64,000 bases of DNA from Limnobacter parvus (GCF_024623725.1 NZ_JANKHG010000016.1:267030-331029); one strand, 5' to 3'. Counted from the first letter of the stretch, positions 17,867 to 27,081 are shown. A program made the numbers and translations. Notes: generated by a model not told the origin, from the sequence alone.

Positions 17867-20147
17867 TGGCGGTCATGACTCCTTGTGAATTGCCATGCGT
17901 TAACATGAAGCTGACTGACTTGGAGGGTAGCAGTGAACCATCGGCTGCCTTCGTGCGCGCAAATACCATGTAGGCGCCTTGTGGAACCACCGCGGCCTGG
18001 TCTGGAATTTTGAAAGTCACGTTGTTGCCATTGATGGTCAACTTGTCTTTCGGGATCACGACCGTACGCTGGTCAGCATCAACCAAGTGAGTGGTCACTG
18101 TGTGACGGGTCAAGGTAACTGAGTCCAGTTTGCCCATGTCAGTGCCGCCTGCCATTTGGATAGTGACGTTCTGGCCCTTCGTGAACTGTTTCAGCATTGT
18201 TTTGCCGTCGCCAGCAGGTACATTGTTGCCGCCCTGGAATCCCACCAATACTGGGCGATTTGGATTGGTCACATAGGGTGGAGAGTAGATCTCGAATGAG
18301 GGATCACGACCATCGTTCGGTGACAGGCCAAATGCAGCCAGGTTAATGTTTTTCAGGTACAAAGTGGAAATTGGCGCGTGCCCACCAACCAGCACACGTC
18401 CGTCTGGCATCAGAATGGCCGTGTTGTGATAAGTGCGTGGGTTGTTGGCCACAGCCATTTGTGTCCACTTCTTTGTCACAGGATTGAAACGCTCGGCAGT
18501 TTTGCGCGGAAACTCAACTCCTGGTGCTACTACACCGTCACGGTCACCACCGCTGAACACCATCACGGAATCATCGGGCATCAACACACTGGAACCATAC
18601 CAACGGGTTTCATTCAATGAACCGGTCACTTCACTTTGATAATCAACAATCTGGTCACCGTTGGTTTTCACTGTGTCAATTCGTGACGCGGCCACTGCCA
18701 CATAACCACCCGGTGATGTCAGGCCGACCAAGGGAAGTACACCGCCCGCGGTCAGAAAGCTGGCTTGTGTGTATTTGCCGTCTGCATCGGGGCGCAGTGG
18801 CAGCATGGTTGATGACGTGGATCCACGCATACCAGCACCCACGATTTTTTGTAACATCTGCTCAGGATTGCCGGTAGTAATGGTGCTCAACACTTTTTGA
18901 AGGGCTTGCGGGCTCTTCATGGGTGCACTCATGAGCGTTTTTGTTAATGCACTCACAGCGGCGTTGGGCGCGGTTAACGGGTTCAGGATTTGAGTCAATG
19001 ACTCAAGACCCGCGTCACTGAACTTCAAGGGGAAACCAGCATAGGCCAGATCAGACCATGTTTGATTGGCTGGGTTGTAAGTGGCTGAAATATTCCACAA
19101 AGGCTGGTCGTAGGCTTGACCGAACGGGTTGAATGCCTGCCCGCCTGCGTTGTAATACACATGGCCGTTGGGCAGTAAGTGCAGGCGTGGGTACAGTGGC
19201 AAAGAACGCTGCGCAGTTTGTGCATTCACTGTCCATTTGCCGGTCGCCGGATCAAAGGTTTCTGTTTGAGGCACATTGCGGCCGCTCTGTTCGGGTGCCT
19301 GTGGGTAAACGGGCTTGAGCAGTTTGGTTACGCCACTGGCCACAAACATTTTGCTGTCGGGCAAAGTGAGCAGGGTGGGGTACCAACGACCGAAGTTCAT
19401 GTCGTTGCCTTGCATCCAGCGATTCGTATTGGGGTTGTATACGCGGCTGGTTTTCAAGCCTTCAAGCTCGGTCAAGCCGTACCCAATCAGGTTGCTGCCA
19501 GGTTCGCTGTAATAAGCGGTTCCGCCGACAGCCATGATAGAGCCATCGGCCAGCATGGCCACATCCGCACAGAAGAGTGCACCATCCGCGCTATTGGTTT
19601 CCTTGTTCGTTAGCCCTAGTCCTGGCAGCAACTCGGTGATGGCGTAGCCGTCGGGGTTTGCACCAGAATCCACTTCCAGAGGTCGTACCCAGTTGGTGGC
19701 TGCATTTGCATCTTTGGGGATGATCATTCGACGCGTTTGATCGTTAATGGCTTTTTGCCCGAAATCCACCAAAATGCTGAATTCGAAATCTTCCGTACCT
19801 TCAAGCGCGTTGAAATACAAAAAGTCGCCGTTGGGCAACAAGGAAATAGTGCCGGCGGCAGGTTTGCAGCGCAGCTTGCCATTTTCCCCAATTCCCATGC
19901 ACTTCTCAGGCGCTGGAATGGGTGTTGCATCGGCATTGTTGTCATTGTCGCCTGAACGTTCGTAAACGAAGGGCTCCTCAAACGGTGCGCTGAAAGTACC
20001 TTTCTGGCCTTCCGGTGCAACACCTTTGCTGGTGCTAATGGGGTTGAATTTGGCACCGATCAGGTCATCCAACAGACCGGCTTGTACAGGCAGTGCAGAT
20101 CCCAATCCGATGGCGATTACTGCAGATAGTTTATTCAGCTTGAACAC
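17853..20147 (-). CDS. Secreted copper-radical oxidase, galactose oxidase/GlxA-like with DUF1929
   Basis: 764 residues with signal peptide (MFKLNKLSAVIAIGLGSALPVQA). It is a kelch propeller plus C-terminal DUF1929 domain. The copper and cofactor residues can be placed: C193 in LFCADVAML and Y256 in GRWYPTLL (the Cys-Tyr crosslink), Y573 and H574 in RTYHNTAIL, and H687 in TTHLVDADQR. All five positions of galactose oxidase are kept, so the enzyme is probably active, oxidising an alcohol to an aldehyde and making hydrogen peroxide. A helical insert of about 80 residues (about 375-455) between blades is unusual. The start is GTG with GGAGGAG seven bases upstream. Substrate unknown. Confidence 0.88.
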   Translation of the reverse strand: MFKLNKLSAVIAIGLGSALPVQAGLLDDLIGAKFNPISTSKGVAPEGQKGTFSAPFEEPFVYERSGDNDNNADATPIPAPEKCMGIGENGKLRCKPAAGTISLLPNGDFLYFNALEGTEDFEFSILVDFGQKAINDQTRRMIIPKDANAATNWVRPLEVDSGANPDGYAITELLPGLGLTNKETNSADGALFCADVAMLADGSIMAVGGTAYYSEPGSNLIGYGLTELEGLKTSRVYNPNTNRWMQGNDMNFGRWYPTLLTLPDSKMFVASGVTKLLKPVYPQAPEQSGRNVPQTETFDPATGKWTVNAQTAQRSLPLYPRLHLLPNGHVYYNAGGQAFNPFGQAYDQPLWNISATYNPANQTWSDLAYAGFPLKFSDAGLESLTQILNPLTAPNAAVSALTKTLMSAPMKSPQALQKVLSTITTGNPEQMLQKIVGAGMRGSTSSTMLPLRPDADGKYTQASFLTAGGVLPLVGLTSPGGYVAVAASRIDTVKTNGDQIVDYQSEVTGSLNETRWYGSSVLMPDDSVMVFSGGDRDGVVAPGVEFPRKTAERFNPVTKKWTQMAVANNPRTYHNTAILMPDGRVLVGGHAPISTLYLKNINLAAFGLSPNDGRDPSFEIYSPPYVTNPNRPVLVGFQGGNNVPAGDGKTMLKQFTKGQNVTIQMAGGTDMGKLDSVTLTRHTVTTHLVDADQRTVVIPKDKLTINGNNVTFKIPDQAAVVPQGAYMVFARTKAADGSLLPSKSVSFMLTHGNSQGVMTANARR

Positions 20148-20180
20148 GTGTCATCTCCTCCAGGCAAGCTTTTCTAATTG

Positions 20181-20227
20181 AAGAAGAGCGCTCACGGAGT
20201 CATGGTGTACTGCGTGTCCCTCTTCTT
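20181..20227 (-). promoter_or_regulatory. Leader stem-loop upstream of the copper-radical oxidase
   Basis: AAGAAGAG at 20181-20188 pairs with CTCTTCTT at 20220-20227, enclosing 31 bases, 34 bases before the GTG start. In RNA this would form an 8-bp stem in the 5' untranslated leader upstream of the ribosome site. Role unknown. Confidence 0.4.
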
Positions 20228-20235
20228 GTTTTGTT

Positions 20236-20251
20236 AACAGTTGTTACTGTT
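20236..20251. promoter_or_regulatory. Palindrome AACAGT-N4-ACTGTT, possible operator
   Basis: A perfect 6+6 dyad in the AT-rich region ahead of the oxidase gene, 88 bases upstream of its start. Its size and symmetry fit a dimeric repressor or activator site. No regulator can be named. Confidence 0.35.
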
Positions 20252-20394
20252 GAAGTGCATTTTTAGATGCATCTTTCCAAAAAGAATAACCGTGATTATG
20301 GTTTTGAACAAGCGTATGTATATTCGATTTAATGAATAAATTACGTACGGGTGGAAGTTATTTGTGTAGAAGAGAAAATGAGGGGCTATAAAGC

Positions 20395-20424
20395 AAAAAG
20401 CCCATGCTTTTGCATGGGCTTTTT
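20395..20424. terminator. Strong bidirectional terminator after the tRNA
   Basis: AAAAAGCCCATGC (20395-20407), loop TTTT, GCATGGGCTTTTT (20412-20424): a 13-bp perfect stem whose flanks supply a T run in both directions. On the minus strand it lies 7 bases after the tRNA, so it most likely ends the tRNA transcript. Confidence 0.85.
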
Positions 20425-20431
20425 GGGTATT

Positions 20432-20508
<77 letters not shown>

Positions 20509-20575
20509 AAAGACCGAGATTATAACTGAGCTTTCTAAAAAAAAGAAGGACTGTCTTCACAGTTAGTCATCAAAT

Positions 20576-21691
20576 TTAAATCATCCGTTCAACACGCCAC
20601 ATCTGGTACTTGAGCGCAACCATTGCGCCCAGCACAATGCTGAACAATGCAACCCAGGATGCAAGTGAAAGTGTGCTGACACCGCTTAAGCCTTGCCCGA
20701 CTGTGCACCCCAAAGCCAATACACCACCTACACCCATAAGTACCGCGCCCACAGTGTGGTTGGCTGTGTCCTCTACGCCTTGAAATGTTTCCCAGCGGAA
20801 AGATTTTTCGGTCAATGCACTGGCTGCGGCTCCCAGTATCACTCCGAAACAGGCCACCACGCCCACCGTAAGCACGCGTGACTGATCGGAAAAGAACATC
20901 AACCATTCCAGGGTGAACGCATAAGGTGCCACAAAACTGAATCCTTCAGCCCGGTTTGCATAGGAGCCCAGGTAAGCAGCTTCAAGTGTATCGGGGTGTT
21001 CGGGAATGTAGGCCATTTGGAAAATAACCCACCATGCAGCCAATACAGTCAAGCCAACACCCACACCGCCAAGAATTACCTCTTTGTTCCAGGCCGATTT
21101 GTTGGCCAGCGCAAAAATCAACAGCAGCAGTGGCAAAGCAATTGCCAGAACTTGGCTGATCGTGGAGGGTTCAGTGGATATGAGGTTGGAGAGCAGGTCG
21201 GGAAGGTAGGCGCTGGATTCAAATTCAAACCGAACTGGGTCCAGGTAATTCGCGCGCAATACACCGAACACGCCCCGCAAGGTCATGTATGCGGAAATGC
21301 CCATGATCACAAACACCATCAACGCTTTCAGGTTTCCAGCACCCAGGCGAATCAATGTTTTACTGCCGCACCCTGAAGCCAGCACCATGCCCGCACCAAA
21401 CATGACACCACCCAAAATACCGGACAACCATGACCATTGATTGTTCAAATAAATTGTGTCATTCAGGTTGGCAAGTCCCGCGAGTGACATGCCCTGTAAT
21501 CCAAGGGTGGCAACAGAAATTGCAACGATCCACATGCGCATGCGATTCCAGTCGCCAAAGTTGAAAACGTCTGCCACTGCACCCATGGTGCAAAAGTGAG
21601 TTCGATGGGAGATGGCGCCGAACGCCAAGCCAACAGCGAATGTGGCCCAGAGCACAGTGCTTTGAATACTTCCGACGTTGATTTCTTCCAT
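20576..21691 (-). CDS. YeeE/YedE family transporter (thiosulfate/sulfur uptake type)
   Basis: 371 residues, about ten membrane helices. It carries the cysteines expected of TsuA-like proteins: C34 in THFCTMGAV, C108 in LASGCGSKTL and a later LALGCTVGQGLSGVS. In this family the cysteines line a path that passes thiosulfate or a related sulfur species across the inner membrane. It is a single, full-length fused form. It lies alone after the tRNA with no TusA-like partner, so the exact substrate is open. A sulfur-oxidising or thiosulfate-using lifestyle would fit. Confidence 0.88.
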   Translation of the reverse strand: MEEINVGSIQSTVLWATFAVGLAFGAISHRTHFCTMGAVADVFNFGDWNRMRMWIVAISVATLGLQGMSLAGLANLNDTIYLNNQWSWLSGILGGVMFGAGMVLASGCGSKTLIRLGAGNLKALMVFVIMGISAYMTLRGVFGVLRANYLDPVRFEFESSAYLPDLLSNLISTEPSTISQVLAIALPLLLLIFALANKSAWNKEVILGGVGVGLTVLAAWWVIFQMAYIPEHPDTLEAAYLGSYANRAEGFSFVAPYAFTLEWLMFFSDQSRVLTVGVVACFGVILGAAASALTEKSFRWETFQGVEDTANHTVGAVLMGVGGVLALGCTVGQGLSGVSTLSLASWVALFSIVLGAMVALKYQMWRVERMI

Positions 21692-21773
21692 GACCGGGCA
21701 CCTTTGTGTTGAAGTGCCGGTATTTTACCCGCCCATGCGCTATTGCGCTGGGACTGGCGTGTGGGTGTTCGGT

Positions 21774-22520
21774 TTATTTCAATGCTGCGAGACGGGTTTT
21801 TGCGCTGGCCGCGGCGGGGCTGTCGGGGTATCTGGCAATCAATTCGCCCAGGGTTTTCTTGGCACCAGGAATGCTCTTCAACTCAAGCTGGGAGCTCGCC
21901 ATGCTCAGCAGCGCATCAGGTGCGCGTGGGCTTTCGGGAAAGTCTTTGGCCAAATCGCGCTGAGTAACCAGCGCGGTTTTGTATTCGCCTTGGGCAAACT
22001 GCGTGCTGCCAAGGAAGTAACGCACTTGCGGCTCAAGCTTGCTTTGCGGGTATTTGCCAAGGAATTGTTGAAACTGGGCTGCAGCGTCTTTGTAGTTGCC
22101 CGCCTTGAAATGATCAAGACCAGCCTGGTATTGCGTAAATTGTTCGGGTGGAACCGAGAGCTCTTCACCATCGAGTTGAACCGCTTTGGGCTCAAACTTT
22201 TTGATGCGCTCGTCAAGATTCGTGTACAGGAGTTTGTTGTCTTCTTGAAGTTTTCGAATGTTGTTGTTGGCAACCTCAAGATCGCCGCGCAAGCGGGCGA
22301 TCTCTTGGTCTTTTTCACTCAGGGACTGAACCAGGGACAGTTGCCCCTGAGCCGCAGATTCCATTCGAGCGACGCGGTCTTCAAGCGTTTTCACCTGTTG
22401 GCGCAGATCCACGATCGCCTTGCGTGCTTCGGTGTCATCAAACAGCGCAAAAGCGGAATTTGAGACGAAGACGCAGAGCAGGGCTGCAGTCCAGGCGGTT
22501 TGCTTGAAGTTCAAAGTCAT
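21774..22520 (-). CDS. cpoB: Cell division coordinator CpoB (YbgF)
   Basis: Periplasmic Tol-associated protein that links outer-membrane constriction and murein synthesis. 248 residues: signal peptide (AALLCVFVSNSAFA), an N-terminal coiled coil (about 30-110) that trimerises, then TPR repeats beginning near QYQAGLDHFKAGNYKDAAAQF. Last gene of the tol-pal cluster, 18 bases after pal, the usual position. Confidence 0.93.
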   Translation of the reverse strand: MTLNFKQTAWTAALLCVFVSNSAFALFDDTEARKAIVDLRQQVKTLEDRVARMESAAQGQLSLVQSLSEKDQEIARLRGDLEVANNNIRKLQEDNKLLYTNLDERIKKFEPKAVQLDGEELSVPPEQFTQYQAGLDHFKAGNYKDAAAQFQQFLGKYPQSKLEPQVRYFLGSTQFAQGEYKTALVTQRDLAKDFPESPRAPDALLSMASSQLELKSIPGAKKTLGELIARYPDSPAAASAKTRLAALK

Positions 22521-22538
22521 TTCGAATGGGTTCCTTGA

Positions 22539-23066
22539 TTACTGGTAAACGATGTCTGAACGACGGTTTTCAGCGTACGCTGCCTCATTGCTGCCAATTG
22601 CTTTTGGCTTTTCTTTGCCCAAGCTCACTGTTTCGATTTGAGCTTCTTTAACGCCCAAAGCCAGCATCACGGTTTTCACTGCATCAGCGCGGCGCTGACC
22701 CAATGCCAAGTTATATTCCGCGCCACCACGTTCATCGGTGTTGCCTTGAATAACTACTTTGCGGTTGGGGTTGGCAACCAGGTAGCGCGCATGATTTTGA
22801 ACTAGGCTGTTGTATTCGGCTTTAACGGTGAAGCTGTCATAGTCGAAATACACGCTGCGCTTGGCCAGAACGCCTTGTGGGTCGTTCAATGGATCAGCGT
22901 CACCAGGGGTTACGGTTGGAACTGCACGGCCATCACCAGATCCGGGTGCAGTGCCAGTTTTTGATTCTACTGCGGGCTTGTCGTTCAAAGGAACAGCAGA
23001 GCTACACGCGGCCAATACAGCCACCATTGCTGAAATCGCCAAGTACTTGACCATCGAGTGTTTCAT
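22539..23066 (-). CDS. pal: Peptidoglycan-associated lipoprotein Pal
   Basis: 175 residues. Lipobox VLAACSS gives a lipidated Cys at about residue 21. An OmpA-like murein-binding domain follows, with VYFDYDSFTV, IQGNTDERGGAEYNLALGQRRADAV and EAAYAENRRSDIVY. Sits in the outer membrane, binds TolB and murein. Between tolB and cpoB as expected. Confidence 0.97.
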   Translation of the reverse strand: MKHSMVKYLAISAMVAVLAACSSAVPLNDKPAVESKTGTAPGSGDGRAVPTVTPGDADPLNDPQGVLAKRSVYFDYDSFTVKAEYNSLVQNHARYLVANPNRKVVIQGNTDERGGAEYNLALGQRRADAVKTVMLALGVKEAQIETVSLGKEKPKAIGSNEAAYAENRRSDIVYQ

Positions 23067-23126
23067 TATCTAATCTCCAAAAACCTAAAAAGTGTGAGTG
23101 TAAAACCAATTAAAACAAATTCAAAA

Positions 23127-24461
23127 TCAATCGTTTAAGAACGGACCCCATGTGGGTTCCGAAATGTCGGCGCCGGAGCTGCTCAAGCTGTACTTGATCC
23201 TTCCGTCTTTCGACACCACTGCAAGTGTTCCTTTTCCACCTGACTTGGTCGCGTACAAAATATAGCGGCCATTGGGTGAGAAACTTGGACTTTCATCACG
23301 CCCAGTACTGGTTAGAAGCATGTCAGTGCCACTCGCCAGGTCTAGGGCTGCAATTTTGAACTGCCCGTCTCGACGCGTCACATACGTCAATGTTTTGTCA
23401 TCGGGACTGATTCGAGGCGAGATATTGTAGCTACCTTCGAAGGTGACTCGTGTGGCACCGCCGCCATTTACAGCCATTCTATAAACTTGCGGGCCACCCC
23501 CACGGTCAGATGTAAAGAAAATACTTCGACCATCGTGGCTAAAAGCTGGTTCCGTATTGATTCCACCGGTGCTTGTAATTCGGGTCAAGCCGCCGCCGTC
23601 TGCACCCATCGTGAATATTTGTGAGCCACCGTCTTTGGTCAGCACAACCGCAAGCTGTTGACCATTGGCAGACCAAGCGGGCGCGCTGTTGCTGCCTTTG
23701 AAGTTGGCCAGCGCTTTGCGGCGACCCGTAGCGAGGGTATGCACAAAGACCACAGGTTTGCGGGTTTCGAAAGATACGTAAGCAAGTTGGGCGCCATCAG
23801 GTGACCAAGATGGAGAAATAATGGGTTCTTTGGAAGCCAGCGCGACTTGCGGGTTCTCACCGTCCGAATCAGCGATAATGAGGCGATAGCGGCCGGGAGA
23901 TTTTTCTACATAGGCGATACGGGTTGCAAAGACCCCTTTTTCACCCAGCATTTTTTCGTACACAAAATCTGCGATTTTGTGGGCATGCAGGCGTAAGGCT
24001 GATGGTGCTATTACGTAACTGAACTTGCCCAGCGATTTTTGTTGCGCGGTGTCATGCAAATTAAAACGCAAATCGAGACGACCATCGGGCAGCTTTTTGA
24101 CCGAGCCCACGATTAGGGCGTCTACGCCAATCGATTTCCAGGCGGTGGGATCAATTAACGTTGCTTCGTTTAAGTCGACATTACTGCTGGTGTTGATGGA
24201 ACGGAAGAAACCGCTTCGCACCAAGTCGGCTTCGATGATCTTTTTGATATCCTCGGGCAGGCCTTGATTGCCCTGAAATGGTGCCGCTGAAAAGGCAATT
24301 TGATTGGCACCCACCCCCGTGATGTCAATTTTTAATTGAGCCTGGACTGGTGTGACAAAAATCGCTAGGGCAAAAGTTGCAAGTGCAGCCTTTGCTGCTC
24401 GGCGCAGGCGGCCCCAAAATACGGGGGAAGTTTGTAATTGCATGGCTGTGTTGGCGTTCAT
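23127..24461 (-). CDS. tolB: Tol-Pal system protein TolB
   Basis: Periplasmic beta-propeller that binds Pal and TolA. 444 residues: N-terminal signal region (ALATFALAIFVTPVQAQ), a TolB N-domain (GANQIAFSAAPFQG, IIEADLVRSGFF), then WD40-like PD40 repeats such as SPSWSPDGAQLAYVSFE, EPAFSHDGRSIFFTSDRGG and SPSFSPNGRYILYATK. An extra 20 or so polar residues precede the signal core. 14 bases after tolA. Confidence 0.96.
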   Translation of the reverse strand: MNANTAMQLQTSPVFWGRLRRAAKAALATFALAIFVTPVQAQLKIDITGVGANQIAFSAAPFQGNQGLPEDIKKIIEADLVRSGFFRSINTSSNVDLNEATLIDPTAWKSIGVDALIVGSVKKLPDGRLDLRFNLHDTAQQKSLGKFSYVIAPSALRLHAHKIADFVYEKMLGEKGVFATRIAYVEKSPGRYRLIIADSDGENPQVALASKEPIISPSWSPDGAQLAYVSFETRKPVVFVHTLATGRRKALANFKGSNSAPAWSANGQQLAVVLTKDGGSQIFTMGADGGGLTRITSTGGINTEPAFSHDGRSIFFTSDRGGGPQVYRMAVNGGGATRVTFEGSYNISPRISPDDKTLTYVTRRDGQFKIAALDLASGTDMLLTSTGRDESPSFSPNGRYILYATKSGGKGTLAVVSKDGRIKYSLSSSGADISEPTWGPFLND

Positions 24462-24475
24462 TGTTTCACTGTAAA

Positions 24476-25351
24476 TTAAACGTCCTTTGGACGAAACGAG
24501 AGTACAAGGACTGGTTCAACTGAACCATCTTCAGCCCTGGGTAGTGGACTTGAGCGCTGTAAGGCACGCTCTACCGCGCTGTCCCACGCGGCCAAGCCAC
24601 TGCTTTTTTTCTGTGTGATTGAGACAATCTCTCCGGTCGGAAGTTGCCTGACTTCGAAAACTGCTTCAGGGTTTCCATCGACAGCGTCGGCGCCCGGAAA
24701 CACAAGTTTACTGCGCACATATTGTCGTATGCGATCACTGTACATGGCTTTGTTCCTGCTGGTGCCCGCCGAAGTGCTGCCTGTGTTGGGTGCGCCTCCC
24801 ATAATTCGGGCCATTTCTTCCTGCCGGAGTTTTTTCGCCAGCTCAGGGTCAATTTTCGGTTGCGGCTTGGGTTCCGGTTTCTTCGGCTCAGGTTTTGGCT
24901 CTGGCTTTTTTGGCTCGGGCTTGGGCTCGGGTTTCTTGGGTTCCGGTTTTTTGGGCTCGGGCTTGGGCAGTTCTATATCAGCCTTGGGAGGCTCTACTGG
25001 CTTGGGGGGTGGGGGTGTTTCGACCACAGGCTTTGGTGGCTCCGGAACAGGCTCGGGTTTTGGTTCGGGCTTTTGGACGACAATGGGTTCATTGGCCGGC
25101 AGTTCCGACCACAGCACGGCCTCAAAGGCGGCAGGTTCCTCAGTATTCCAGCTCAAACCCACCACAAAAAAAGCCGCGAGTGCCAAGTGGGCGAACAATG
25201 AAACAGTCAAGCCGGCTTTTTCTCCGGTGTGATCTTCGGGCGGTTCCACGCGCGACTCCAAGCCGCTTTCCTTGCTCATCTTGGAAAGCAGTGCTTGGTG
25301 GGCGGGGGTAAATTCCCAGCCGTTGCGTGGGCGGGCTATGTCTGCACTCAT
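24476..25351 (-). CDS. tolA: TolA, energy-transducing membrane protein
   Basis: 291 residues, shorter than E. coli TolA. One membrane helix at about 48-67 (LTVSLFAHLALAAFFVVGL) is followed by a low-complexity periplasmic arm made of repeated PEPKKPEPK-type units (about 95-165). A TonB-like C-terminal domain (YVRSKLVFPGADAVDGNPEAV) binds TolB. The arm is Pro/Glu/Lys-rich, unlike the alanine-rich helix of enterics, so it is probably extended as in TonB. Its ATG overlaps the tolR stop (ATGA). Confidence 0.93.
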   Translation of the reverse strand: MSADIARPRNGWEFTPAHQALLSKMSKESGLESRVEPPEDHTGEKAGLTVSLFAHLALAAFFVVGLSWNTEEPAAFEAVLWSELPANEPIVVQKPEPKPEPVPEPPKPVVETPPPPKPVEPPKADIELPKPEPKKPEPKKPEPKPEPKKPEPKPEPKKPEPKPQPKIDPELAKKLRQEEMARIMGGAPNTGSTSAGTSRNKAMYSDRIRQYVRSKLVFPGADAVDGNPEAVFEVRQLPTGEIVSITQKKSSGLAAWDSAVERALQRSSPLPRAEDGSVEPVLVLSFRPKDV

Positions 25352-25776
25352 TTGCTTTTTGGCTTCACCAACAGGCCGACTTTCTGGATTTGTGCGCTTT
25401 GCAGCGCGTCCATGGCTTCAACCACGGCCTGGTATTGAATCGCTTTCTCAGCAGATATAACTACGGGCCGTTCGGGCTCGTCGCCCTGGAGTTTTTTTAC
25501 TTCCGCAGCCAATCCCTCAAGTGGTACCTCAGTGCTTTGGTTGGTTTTCATGTCTTTCACCACCAAGTCACCCACCTGACGCACTGTCACTTCAATGGGG
25601 CGCATGGGCTTGGGCGGGTTGGTGTTGGCCATGGACGGCAGGTCGATCACCGACGGGGTGATCATGGGCGCCGTAACCATAAAAATAATCAGCAGTACCA
25701 ACATCACATCGATGTAGGGCACCACATTGATTTCGTTCATGGCGCGTCTGGATTTTCGTCCAAGTTCGGCTTTCAT
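25348..25776 (-). CDS. tolR: TolR, proton-channel subunit
   Basis: 142 residues. N-terminal MNEINVVPYIDVMLVLLIIF with the conserved membrane Asp used in proton flow, then a periplasmic ExbD/TolR domain. Forms the motor with TolQ that energises TolA. 43 bases after tolQ and overlapping tolA by four. Confidence 0.96.
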   Translation of the reverse strand: MKAELGRKSRRAMNEINVVPYIDVMLVLLIIFMVTAPMITPSVIDLPSMANTNPPKPMRPIEVTVRQVGDLVVKDMKTNQSTEVPLEGLAAEVKKLQGDEPERPVVISAEKAIQYQAVVEAMDALQSAQIQKVGLLVKPKSK

Positions 25777-25819
25777 TGATTAAATTTCCTGTTGCTCATT
25801 GCTGGCCTCGATGCTGTCA

Positions 25820-26497
25820 TCAATGCTGACGTTGCAGGATGTTCAAAAACTCTTCAACGAAAGATTCAAACTGGGTCGACAAGCGGTCTATGTCGTTGGC
25901 ATAGCGGTTGTACGCAACCACAGCTGGAATAGCAGCAAACAGACCAATCGCGGTTGCAATCAGCGCTTCCGCAATGCCCGGTGCAACCGATGCCAAGGTG
26001 GCTTGTTGTACATTGGCCAGGCCCACAAAGGCGTGCATGATGCCCCACACTGTTCCAAACAGGCCAATGTAAGGACTTACGGAACCTGCTGATGCCAGAA
26101 AGGGCAGGTTGCGTTCAAGAATTTCGTTTTCGCGCTGGAAAGCAGCTTTCATCGCGCGGCGCGCGCCGTCAATGATCAGGGAATTGTCAGTCAACCCTTT
26201 TTTGTCGCGGGCGCGAAGGAATTCGCTCATGCCTGCCTCGAATATTCGTTCCAACGGGCCTGCTTCATTGCGGCGCATGCCGGCGCGCTGAAACAGGGTA
26301 TTCAAGTCGCCACCTGACCAAAATTCTTCTTCGAACTTGTCTGCTTGCTGTTTGGTGCGCTTTAGCACAGCCCATTTCTTGAAAATAGTGGCCCAAGACA
26401 ACAGGGAAATCATGACCAAAATCAACATAACCAGCTGAACAACCAGGCTGGCCTGAGCGACCAAGGACATGAATGACATGTCAGTAGAAATATCCAT
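25820..26497 (-). CDS. tolQ: TolQ, proton-channel subunit
   Basis: 225 residues from the ATG at 26497 (MDISTDMSFMSLV), matching the family start; the longer frame runs into the ybgC end. Three membrane helices are visible: VVQLVMLILVMISLLSWATIF, then SVSPYIGLFGTVWGIMHAF and ALIATAIGLFAAIPAVVAYN. The motor's pore is made with TolR. 43 bases after the ybgC stop. Confidence 0.96.
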   Translation of the reverse strand: MDISTDMSFMSLVAQASLVVQLVMLILVMISLLSWATIFKKWAVLKRTKQQADKFEEEFWSGGDLNTLFQRAGMRRNEAGPLERIFEAGMSEFLRARDKKGLTDNSLIIDGARRAMKAAFQRENEILERNLPFLASAGSVSPYIGLFGTVWGIMHAFVGLANVQQATLASVAPGIAEALIATAIGLFAAIPAVVAYNRYANDIDRLSTQFESFVEEFLNILQRQH

Positions 26498-26540
26498 TAA
26501 CAATCCGCGGTAAGAAAAATGATTTGTATCGTGTAACGCA

Positions 26541-26945
26541 CTAGGCCAGCAATTGGTTGAGTTGTTGATACACAACCGGTGGCATGGCACTGGGTTTCAT
26601 GGTTTGCGTATTCACACAAGCCACCTTGGTTTTGCCCTCGCAAAGTACCTCGCCATTGCACGTTACGACTTGCTTGAAGACCGCAGAAACTCGCTTAAGT
26701 TCAGCAAGTTCCACCGATATTTCAAGTACATCCTCAAGTTTAGCAGAGCGCAGGTAGTTCAATTCTGTCCGGCTGACAACGAACACCAATTCATGGTCGT
26801 TCATCAGTGATTTCATGCCGATACTTTTTTGCAGGAAGTATTCGCTGCGCGCGCGCTCCATAAACTTGAGGTAGTTGCCGTAGTACACGATGCCGCCGGC
26901 GTCGGTGTCTTCGAAATACACGCGCACTGAAAACTTGAATGTCAT
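26541..26945 (-). CDS. ybgC: YbgC, acyl-CoA thioesterase of the Tol-Pal cluster
   Basis: 134 residues from MTFKFSVRVYFEDTDAGGIVYYGNY, the hotdog-fold 4-hydroxybenzoyl-CoA thioesterase signature with the catalytic Asp in EDTDAGG. The longer frame upstream has no family similarity. YbgC hydrolyses short acyl-CoA or acyl-ACP and is the first gene of the tol-pal cluster in most proteobacteria. Divergent from the wax ester synthase gene, with 136 bases between starts. Confidence 0.94.
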   Translation of the reverse strand: MTFKFSVRVYFEDTDAGGIVYYGNYLKFMERARSEYFLQKSIGMKSLMNDHELVFVVSRTELNYLRSAKLEDVLEISVELAELKRVSAVFKQVVTCNGEVLCEGKTKVACVNTQTMKPSAMPPVVYQQLNQLLA

Positions 26946-27081
26946 GAAATGGCCTGTGTCGAGTATGCTAACGATATTGTATGCAGGAGAGGGGCCGCCC
27001 CGGTGGCCGGGAGAGCGCTGCGACATTAAATTAATGCGTAACTAAATAAACCAACAACAACGAGAAGTGGAGACCGCTGAC

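Noticed and set aside
22861-23073. Plus-strand 70-codon frame over pal
   Set aside because: Antisense of the pal signal peptide and linker; no support.
24615-25311. Long plus-strand frames rich in Gly/Ser or Phe/Trp across tolA
   Set aside because: They are the antisense reading of the Pro/Glu/Lys repeats of tolA and have no independent features.
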